The notes under the pieces: model-generated | The model's input: the letters and a program-made list of their open reading frames with translations, nothing else | The model's database searches: none | What the model was told of the DNA's origin: nothing | Assembly (NCBI GenBank): GCA_025384855.1 | Contig: JALAHT010000002.1 | Location: forward strand, 124,001-188,000 | From: Luteirhabdus salina | GTDB lineage: Bacteria; Bacteroidota; Bacteroidia; Flavobacteriales; Flavobacteriaceae | DNA length: 64,000 bases | Direction of reading: 5' to 3' | Made by a program: the position numbers and the translations under genes | Part shown: positions 34,097 through 41,202 of the stretch, in pieces | Layout of the letters: every line of letters begins with the position of its first letter | Numbering within the stretch: position 1 is the first letter of the stretch

Positions 34097-36769
34097 ATGA
34101 GCACGCGACTATCAAAAATTACCCCGCAGTATAGCCAGTTTGTGGACGATCAGGTCCTTACTTCGGCTAAGTTGAACGAATTTATAGAATACTTCGACGA
34201 GCAGGATCGCTTAAGTCGTGTTTGTCTCACGGGCGTCGGCATTGCCTGCGGTTTTGAAGTACGGTATGATGCTTCGGAAAATACAATTACCATTTCCCAG
34301 GGATGTGGCGTTACGACCGACGGCGATCTGTTGAAATTACAGAACGATGTACCCGCTGCGGAAATTGACGACAGCTCGTTCCGCGATATCAAATTGATTA
34401 CCGTTCCCAATATCACCTACACCCATTTTAGGGATTTTGAGGATGAACGTGCCAAATACAAGCCTTTCCGCGCGGGTAATTCTACTATCGATTTATGGGA
34501 ATTGCTTCCCGAAGAGGCTGTAAATACCGAGGAAGGGCATGCACCGCTATCGCAGTTTCAGGATTTAGGCGATAAGGTGGTGCTGCTCTATCTTGAATGC
34601 TACCCAAAAGATCCAGATATCTGTACGGGCACAAATTGCGACAATCAGGGACAACCGATTATACAGAATGTCCGGGTATTATTGGCCGGAAAGGAAAACA
34701 CCTATGAAATTATCAATGGTGGCGACACGCTTTTCGAAAAACACGATGTATTGGCAGAAGTTGCTGCGATGGATCGTTTGGTGATGCCAAAAGTGGTGTT
34801 GAATGCCGATTTGGGAGCTGAAAACAATGTAGGAAGTTATGCAGCATTACACGATGCTTATGAGGAGGTGTTGGGTGAAGTGAAGCCGCAAATGGCCGAA
34901 GCCTTCAACAGCTTGTTTGCGAGTTTTTCGGAAACATTGATGATTTCTGAAGCGAGTCGTGCCGTTATTGAAAATGCCGTGAAGAATATTGATACTATTC
35001 AAACTGGTGAAAACTTTCAGTACCGCTACGATTGGGCCCGCGATATGGTTGATACTTACAACGAACTATTTGAATTATTGTTGAAGTTGAAGTCGGAATG
35101 CTGTCCCGACATCGAAGCCTTCCCGAAGCATTTATTATTGGGAAGCCTTCAACCACAGGATGAATATCCAGAATTACGTCACGATTTCTATCACGCTACT
35201 ATCAATAACGAATTCAGCAGCTTGTTGAAGCACGCGAAAAGTCTGGTTTCTCGATTGGAAGGTATCGCTACTTCGTATGATGCCGAATTTGAAGGTCGAC
35301 CACTGATCACGCCCTCCAAGGATTGTTCACCCTTAGGCGAAAAGGCGATTCCTGCGTATTATACGATTTCAGAGAATTTGTTGAAACGTTGGGATTTCGT
35401 CAAAACAGAACGTTTTCACCATATAAAAAACCTAAGCTATCATCGCGAGGCATTGGCGGAAGGAAGCTGGGTTCGTAATCCGTTGAACGTAGAATTGGAA
35501 TGCCACGATTTTTATAGAATTGAAGGATTATACGGCCGTTCCGGATTGGAGGTAAAGGACTATCTCAATTCACTTCGAAAAGAATTTGCCCTCGATTTCG
35601 AATGTCGATTGTATGATGTTGAAACGCAACGAGAAGAAATTACAGCATTACTAAGAAATTATCCCGGCATCACACATCGTGCAGGTGTTCCAAAAGGAGG
35701 AACATTTTTCCTCTTCACCGAAAACGATGAGGTCATCGCCGATTTCTGTCTGCCGCATGCTATTGAAACAAGGGCTCAAAATGCTAGCTGTTGTTACTTA
35801 CGGGAGTGTACCTATCCGTGGATCAGCTCCTTGAAATTTTTGAACAATCTCTCCAGAAGCTTGAAGGGCACGCAAAGCAATAATCGTCCGATGCCACAGG
35901 AATACAGGCTTCAGGTAATCGAATACAAAATCAATGGGCAGTCGCTTATCAATCGGACCACCACCTTAGACATTCCGTTGGAAGCCATCTTCCTAAGACG
36001 GATGCATGCCATCACCGATGCGTTGAATACGCGTTTCGATAAGGGATTGGTCTTCGATTTTAATGAAAGTCAGAAGCGCTTCGTCATTACCTATTCGAAG
36101 GAAGATAAGTTTGTGTTGCGTGTTCGCGACGTGACCATGGCTAGGAACAATGCTATCTACACCTACAGCAATAGCGGGATGTTCCGTAACAACCGTGTCT
36201 TTAGACCCGATGCGATGCGCTGTCGCGACTTGAAGAATTACAATCCAGCCTTTTATGAAGCGTTACAGGCTTCGTTGGCTCCGGTGAATAAAGATGATGA
36301 TTATGGTACCTATGACGATAAATGGGCGAAATGGACTCGATTGCGGGACCGATTGCAACGGCATCCTCTATTTATGGAAACCCAGCAGCAACGGTTTATC
36401 ACGTCTGTTTCGGAATTACCGAGTGCCATGCGAACCAAGCTATCAAACATCGCGGATGCCATTGGACGCATCAATCCACAACTGTCACTTCAGTTGGATG
36501 GGGATTGGGTGAATGGTATATGGATCGATGATCTGATGCTGACCCATGCCCGAAGAAATAAGAAGAACACACACGACGATGTTGTATTGTTCGTGAACCT
36601 GCGAAAGTTTTTACACAAGAAAACTGGTGTCACTAAGCTTTCACTCTATATTCAAGGAGCTCCGTATAGTAGCGACTTTGATGAATTGCTAGCGACTCAC
36701 GGTGCCGATGCTGATTTCTATTTCGGAAGTCCAAGGGGCGAGAATGCTATAAGTGTACCATTACAATGA
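34097..36769 (+). CDS. Large eCIS-associated protein of unknown function, candidate baseplate arm or fibre
   Basis: An 890-residue soluble protein. The N-terminus (about 10-85) looks structural: QFVDDQVLTSAKLNEFIEYFDEQ, then LTGVGIACGFEV and a glycine-rich SQGCGVTTDGDLL loop. This resembles the strand/loop pattern of phage baseplate or tail-fibre heads. A central helical region follows, and a polar C-terminus ends in GSPRGENAIS. I recognise no enzymatic motif and no adhesin repeats. It lies between the Afp12-like and tape-measure genes, where Afp and PVC carry their tail-fibre gene. A receptor-binding or baseplate-cage role is inference only. Confidence 0.6.
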   Translation: MSTRLSKITPQYSQFVDDQVLTSAKLNEFIEYFDEQDRLSRVCLTGVGIACGFEVRYDASENTITISQGCGVTTDGDLLKLQNDVPAAEIDDSSFRDIKLITVPNITYTHFRDFEDERAKYKPFRAGNSTIDLWELLPEEAVNTEEGHAPLSQFQDLGDKVVLLYLECYPKDPDICTGTNCDNQGQPIIQNVRVLLAGKENTYEIINGGDTLFEKHDVLAEVAAMDRLVMPKVVLNADLGAENNVGSYAALHDAYEEVLGEVKPQMAEAFNSLFASFSETLMISEASRAVIENAVKNIDTIQTGENFQYRYDWARDMVDTYNELFELLLKLKSECCPDIEAFPKHLLLGSLQPQDEYPELRHDFYHATINNEFSSLLKHAKSLVSRLEGIATSYDAEFEGRPLITPSKDCSPLGEKAIPAYYTISENLLKRWDFVKTERFHHIKNLSYHREALAEGSWVRNPLNVELECHDFYRIEGLYGRSGLEVKDYLNSLRKEFALDFECRLYDVETQREEITALLRNYPGITHRAGVPKGGTFFLFTENDEVIADFCLPHAIETRAQNASCCYLRECTYPWISSLKFLNNLSRSLKGTQSNNRPMPQEYRLQVIEYKINGQSLINRTTTLDIPLEAIFLRRMHAITDALNTRFDKGLVFDFNESQKRFVITYSKEDKFVLRVRDVTMARNNAIYTYSNSGMFRNNRVFRPDAMRCRDLKNYNPAFYEALQASLAPVNKDDDYGTYDDKWAKWTRLRDRLQRHPLFMETQQQRFITSVSELPSAMRTKLSNIADAIGRINPQLSLQLDGDWVNGIWIDDLMLTHARRNKKNTHDDVVLFVNLRKFLHKKTGVTKLSLYIQGAPYSSDFDELLATHGADADFYFGSPRGENAISVPLQ

Positions 36770-36777
36770 GGTAGAAG

Positions 36778-37017
36778 ATGATAATCACTACAGAGCATAG
36801 CAACCTACTGCTGAAACATGCACAAAAAAAGAAGGGTATCAGTCGGTTAAAATTGTACACTCCGAATGATACCCTTATGGGTTCTAACACTAAAACTTCT
36901 GTACTGATAAGCAATAGACTAAAAACTGTCGAAGAGATTACACTGCTTCAACTGAACGCTACACTCATACTTGACTTCTGCCTCAATGAACTAACAAACC
37001 CAGTAATTCATCTCTGA
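36778..37017 (+). CDS. Small hypothetical protein, uncertain
   Basis: A 79-residue frame between the 890-residue protein and the tape-measure gene. It starts with MIITTEHSNLLLKHAQKKKG and has no signal peptide, membrane helix or motif. It is retained because the spacing (8 bases after one gene, about 40 before the next) fits the tightly packed operon. The stretch is AT-richer than its surroundings and codon use is weak, so it could be chance. Confidence 0.4.
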   Translation: MIITTEHSNLLLKHAQKKKGISRLKLYTPNDTLMGSNTKTSVLISNRLKTVEEITLLQLNATLILDFCLNELTNPVIHL

Positions 37018-37056
37018 ATCTGAGTGATAAATATACGTAATAAATCTGATATTCAA

Positions 37057-38388
37057 ATGCCTACATCCAAAAATATCATCCAAAAAATGACAATTGAGGT
37101 AAACACCCCTTCGATGGAACAGGCATTTTACCTAAAGGATAGCATGAGTGGAATCGTACATGGCAAAATGGCTCCTCAAATGGAGCAAATATTCCATTCC
37201 ATTTCAAAAGAATTCGATGACAAAATCGTACGATTTGACAAGTTGGAAATCGATATTTCAATCCCTAAAAGTTCATTCTCCGAAAACATTTTTTCAACAG
37301 AAATAATCACCAAAATAGAACAGGCCTTGAAGAAAAAAATAGCTCGTAAAAAATCGTTCCAAAACGAATTTGAAACGCTATCAATTTCAGCGAAAAAAGA
37401 AACAGCATATTTCTATTTTTTAGCCCATGGAAATCTACCTTGGTGGAGCGATTCTAAAGAAGATTTCAGTAAAGAATGGCTAACAAACCGCTTGAAAGAA
37501 CAAATTTTTGTTCAAAATTTAAAAAATTCGATATGTGAAATAAAAGCTTTAGATAGATTTATCAAACAGACTGATAATAATCTACTTATAAAATCATATT
37601 TTAGTTTTTTAGACAAGTCTAAAAGCGTAAAGTTAGCTGTATTTAAGATACCGAGTTTGTTTCGAGAGACAAAATACAAAAATAATTTTTGGAAACTATT
37701 ATTTACGGCTTCCTCCATTCAAGAATCAGAAAAAAACTTTCAAAAAATGCTTGCTAAAACGGCACAAATTCGACCTAAAAAAAAGGTGGTTGAGTTATTG
37801 AGTTTTGGGTCTAGCCTACTGAAAGAATCAGAAAAAAACACTCCTTCCCTAGTTCTTGAAAATGTGTCTAAAAACTCAGAAGAAAACACGCAATCGTCAA
37901 CGGTTTTTGAGAACGCTGGACTGATACTTCTTCACCCCTTTTTGAAACGTTTTTTCGAAAGCCAACAGGTATTGGAAAACGGACAATTTTTAGAGCAGAA
38001 AAAAGAAGAGGCACTCCATCTGTTTCATTATCTCGCTACCGGAAAAACAAAACCTTATGAATATGAAATGGGGATTGCAAAACTACTAATAGGCTTTCCA
38101 ACTGATAGACCTGTAAATCGTTTTATTCACCTTTCCCATAAACAAAAGCGTGCCTGCGATGAATTTCTAATAGCTGTTATGAAACATTGGTCAGCGCTGA
38201 AAAGTTCATCCATCGAACTGCTTAGAAATGAATATCTTCAGCGGGAAGGGAAAGTCACTCAAAAAGAGGATTCCATGTTACTCCAATTCGAGCGGAAAGC
38301 CCAGGATATCCTCTTAGATCAATTGCCGTGGCCCGTTGGAGTGTTGAAGCTTCCGTGGCTTGAAAAGAAAATATTTGTGGAATGGTAA
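37057..38388 (+). CDS. Contractile injection system tape-measure-type protein
   Basis: A 443-residue protein of the CIS tape-measure family that is thought to set particle length. The conserved N-terminal motif is IIQKMTIEVNTPSMEQAFYL with the KLEIDI strand. The conserved C-terminal motif includes NAGLILLHPFLKRFF, FHYLATGKTKPYEYEM, and a final LPWPVGVLKLPWLEKKIFVEW-type end. The ATG at 37057 is chosen over a GTG at 37024. The middle (about 130-300) is Lys/Phe/Ser-rich, AT-rich and poorly conserved in appearance. At this length it is small for the family, which would fit a short particle. Confidence 0.82.
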   Translation: MPTSKNIIQKMTIEVNTPSMEQAFYLKDSMSGIVHGKMAPQMEQIFHSISKEFDDKIVRFDKLEIDISIPKSSFSENIFSTEIITKIEQALKKKIARKKSFQNEFETLSISAKKETAYFYFLAHGNLPWWSDSKEDFSKEWLTNRLKEQIFVQNLKNSICEIKALDRFIKQTDNNLLIKSYFSFLDKSKSVKLAVFKIPSLFRETKYKNNFWKLLFTASSIQESEKNFQKMLAKTAQIRPKKKVVELLSFGSSLLKESEKNTPSLVLENVSKNSEENTQSSTVFENAGLILLHPFLKRFFESQQVLENGQFLEQKKEEALHLFHYLATGKTKPYEYEMGIAKLLIGFPTDRPVNRFIHLSHKQKRACDEFLIAVMKHWSALKSSSIELLRNEYLQREGKVTQKEDSMLLQFERKAQDILLDQLPWPVGVLKLPWLEKKIFVEW

Positions 38389-38398
38389 GTTTAGAAAT

Positions 38399-40213
38399 AT
38401 GAAGACACATAGAAAATACACATCAGAAGCAACGAAAGGCCAAGCATCACGACCCTTTTTTCCAGCCATTCAGGCAAAACTGACGGTTGGTCAGCCCAAT
38501 GATCGCTTCGAACAGGAGGCCGATCGCATGGCAGATTCAGTGGTGAACAATATTTCAGGCCATCAAAAATCGTCAACCTTCTTTCCCGCTTCCTCGGTTC
38601 AGTCGGTAGGGCGAGGCGATTTGGCCCCTATTCAAAAAGAATCGGAGCCAGAAGAGGAGCAACTTCAACTAAAATGTAGCGCTTGCGAGCAGGAAGAATC
38701 CGTTCAAAAACATGAGGAAGAGGAAAGCGTGCAGCCAAAACGCGACCATATGGGAAGCAGTGAAACGATTGAAACCGTCTTACGTTCTTCATTGGGCGGC
38801 GGACAAAAGCTACCGAATACCACTCGTAATGCGATGGAACAAGGGTTCGGCGCCGATTTTGGAAATGTTAGTATTCATACGGGTTCCAACGCCATTCAAA
38901 TGAACCGTCAATTGGGTGCCCAGGCCTTCACCCACGGTAACAATATATATTTCAATCAAGGGAAATACAATCCCCACACCACCACTGGAAAGCGCCTTTT
39001 GGCCCATGAGCTGACGCATACGCTTCAGCAGGGAGCATCGAAACCTACTATTCAACGGAAACTATCGGTAGAAGATGATTACCCTACCGATTATGTAAAT
39101 AGCTTGAGTAAGAGCAGCAATATTGAAGACCCTTCAAAAGTGCTTTCGAAAGCCGACCGTCTAAATCTTATTGGTCCGCAAATCGATAAAATCGGTCCAG
39201 ATTTTAAAATGCAGAGCAACGGAGAGGTGAAAGCCAAGAGTGGTAAGAAAGAATCGGAACTTACGAAAGGATCTAAGGGTATTGGAAATTGTTGTCTTCA
39301 CATTATGACGCGCGACACCAACCTAAATCCGTGGAAGATCGTAGTAGCCGATAGTCTTTCCCCGCATACGAATAAAAAGAAGCACACAATTCTAACCACC
39401 AGCAACATAAATCCTGTAAAATATGGCTATCACGATAAGAAAGGTGTCAAACATAGCTATGCAAGCAAACCCGAGGTCATTTTAGGCCATGAATTATGTG
39501 GTCATGCCTCCCTTATAGATCTTGATGCCCATGCTAAAGGATTTCGAGCCGTCTCGAATGTGCACGATTCAACCATAAATATAGAAAATGAAATAGCGAA
39601 AAGCGTAGGCGTTAATGAAGATGAACTTCGCGGCCATGCTACCGACGGTCCGCACAAAGGTGAATCGTTTGGTCATGCTGATGTAATTAACTTTGGTTTT
39701 AATAAATCGGATGTATCTAAACTCGACCAAAGTGAACAAGATAAATTGAAATTGTTAAGCGATTTGATTATCTCAATGGATTTGTTTGTTGAAATACGCG
39801 GGCATTCCGATAACGTAGGAAGTGACTGGGCTAAGCAATACATTAGTGATAAACGGGCCAAAAATGTGTATCTGTTCCTACGGAAATTGAACGTTTCAAA
39901 GAAGGCCGAAGTTACGATCGGGGAAAACAAATCCGTTCGACTGGACCGCTTTCTATTGAAGGGGATGTCGGATAAGGAAACCTTACCCAACATCGATGTA
40001 ACTACGGAACAACATAAGCTTCGCAGGGTCGATGTATTTGTATCCTCTTTCCCTGCGGGGCTGTCGGAATTCCCAAAGGATACACCGAAACGAAAACGTA
40101 AAAAACTCCAGAAACTGGATATAGTGAAAGAACCAGAAAAAGCAAAAGAAATCCGCAAAACGGGAAGCCCGTGTGAAAAACTATTGATTGAAAAGGCATT
40201 CCCTAAAAAGTAA
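38399..40213 (+). CDS. Cargo-like protein: eCIS-core (DUF4157) + HEXXGH segment + OmpA-like domain
   Basis: A 604-residue protein without signal peptide. The start is the ATG at 38399. Residues 1-45 carry FFPAIQAKLTVGQPNDRFE, then EADRMAD, the usual entry of DUF4157 cargo. Residues 150-210 are the eCIS-core domain (FGADFGNVSIHTG ... LLAHELTHTLQQG, with HExxH at 203-207). A second His motif, HELCGH at 364-369, fits the HEXXGH pattern of M49 peptidases. Residues 424-510 form an OmpA-type peptidoglycan-binding domain (NFGFNKSDV; IRGHSDNVGSD; SDKRAKNVYLFL). The eCIS-core domain marks loading as cargo; enzymatic activity is inferred. Confidence 0.82.
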   Translation: MKTHRKYTSEATKGQASRPFFPAIQAKLTVGQPNDRFEQEADRMADSVVNNISGHQKSSTFFPASSVQSVGRGDLAPIQKESEPEEEQLQLKCSACEQEESVQKHEEEESVQPKRDHMGSSETIETVLRSSLGGGQKLPNTTRNAMEQGFGADFGNVSIHTGSNAIQMNRQLGAQAFTHGNNIYFNQGKYNPHTTTGKRLLAHELTHTLQQGASKPTIQRKLSVEDDYPTDYVNSLSKSSNIEDPSKVLSKADRLNLIGPQIDKIGPDFKMQSNGEVKAKSGKKESELTKGSKGIGNCCLHIMTRDTNLNPWKIVVADSLSPHTNKKKHTILTTSNINPVKYGYHDKKGVKHSYASKPEVILGHELCGHASLIDLDAHAKGFRAVSNVHDSTINIENEIAKSVGVNEDELRGHATDGPHKGESFGHADVINFGFNKSDVSKLDQSEQDKLKLLSDLIISMDLFVEIRGHSDNVGSDWAKQYISDKRAKNVYLFLRKLNVSKKAEVTIGENKSVRLDRFLLKGMSDKETLPNIDVTTEQHKLRRVDVFVSSFPAGLSEFPKDTPKRKRKKLQKLDIVKEPEKAKEIRKTGSPCEKLLIEKAFPKK

Positions 40214-40218
40214 ATACG

Positions 40219-41106
40219 ATGTACGCACAAGCTTCCAAAACAGAGAATGGACATACTTCTGCAGGTCAGCATAACAGCTTATTTATCCAACCTAGCGTGA
40301 TGCGAGAAAATACAATATCTACATTTTTTGGCCAGCCCAAAGAGCAACATTCATCCAATCAAGGTAAATTCTTTGTTTCTTCAGCGGCTCAAAAAGTTTC
40401 GCAAACCACTACCAAGGTACAGCGTCAAGTAACTGATACCACTTCCAGTACTGATTGCAACGATTTTCAAACAGAAATTGAAGCTGCTGAGAATATGGCA
40501 AGGGAATGGGTTAGCGACGCGATAGGTTGGTTTGGGGAATATCGGGAACTTATTAGAAATAGGGCTCAGAGAAGTGAGAATCGCTTACTAATTATTGGGA
40601 GGGATATTTATGAAAGGTTCCAATTATTAGATCAGCATTTCAATATTTCAAGTGAATTGGGACTTAATTCTCCAACTTCAGCGCATAGCCGATACGATAC
40701 GGAAGGATTTATGAGGCTATACAATGTTACCGCATTTATACGTCGGAGATATCGCGGTGTGAATATTACTTCCAAAGTTTACAATTGTGACAATGGCCCC
40801 TGTCCAACGGGCGAGCAAGGGGCTGAAACCTTGGGAGAAGCCGTTGCCGGTTCACAGGAGTATACACTGTTCACACGTTGTTGGAACGCCCAATCGGAAC
40901 CAACCAAAGCTGGCGTTCTTCTTCATGAATGTTTCCACGCAGCATTTACTGGGTTTAACCACGATACCTATTCGTTTGAAAGTAATTATCCAGGAGGCAG
41001 TGCACAAACAAACGCTGAAAGTTATGCTGTTTTCGCAGCTCTAGCAAGTACGGGAAGCACCTATCGTATCATAGAATTAGAAGGATCTACAATATCGGTG
41101 GATTAA
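40219..41106 (+). CDS. Cargo-like protein with Asp-zincin (M35-type) metallopeptidase domain
   Basis: A 295-residue protein with no signal peptide. The first 75 residues are polar and contain FFGQPKEQ and a V-Q-R-Q end, the style of N-terminal tails on Bacteroidota eCIS cargo. Residues 85-290 are a putative protease: HECFH at 236-240, D249 nine residues after the second histidine (the spacing of the Asp-zincin third ligand), and a downstream TNAESYAVFA that corresponds to the N-A-x-x-Y-x-x-F segment of M35/lysine-specific endopeptidases. All expected zinc-site residues are present. It follows the DUF4157 protein by 5 bases. A secreted toxin or processing protease is inferred. Confidence 0.75.
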   Translation: MYAQASKTENGHTSAGQHNSLFIQPSVMRENTISTFFGQPKEQHSSNQGKFFVSSAAQKVSQTTTKVQRQVTDTTSSTDCNDFQTEIEAAENMAREWVSDAIGWFGEYRELIRNRAQRSENRLLIIGRDIYERFQLLDQHFNISSELGLNSPTSAHSRYDTEGFMRLYNVTAFIRRRYRGVNITSKVYNCDNGPCPTGEQGAETLGEAVAGSQEYTLFTRCWNAQSEPTKAGVLLHECFHAAFTGFNHDTYSFESNYPGGSAQTNAESYAVFAALASTGSTYRIIELEGSTISVD

Positions 41107-41139
41107 CTTTAAGGATACTATAAATTTCCTCGCACAACA

Positions 41140-41185
41140 CAGGCAAAAACCCCTTGCTTCCAAACCTCAATATCAATACCTTAGA
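41140..41185 (+). promoter_or_regulatory. Shared upstream motif, copy B, with promoter for the lysis-like genes
   Basis: CAGGCAAAAACCCCTT at 41140-41155, then TTG at 41154-41156, 20 bases, and TACCTTAG at 41177-41184, 18 bases before the ATG. The geometry fits a flavobacterial -33/-7 promoter with one mismatch in the -7 element. Both motif pieces recur at 20992-21006 and 21047-21055. Confidence 0.5.
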
Positions 41186-41202
41186 GGTTTCAACTGAACA
41201 TC

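Noticed and set aside
39005-39019. HELTH (residues 203-207) of the DUF4157 protein as an active protease site
   Set aside because: HExxH is part of the eCIS-core domain consensus in general and is not by itself evidence that this protein is a protease; the later HELCGH motif is the more specific signal.
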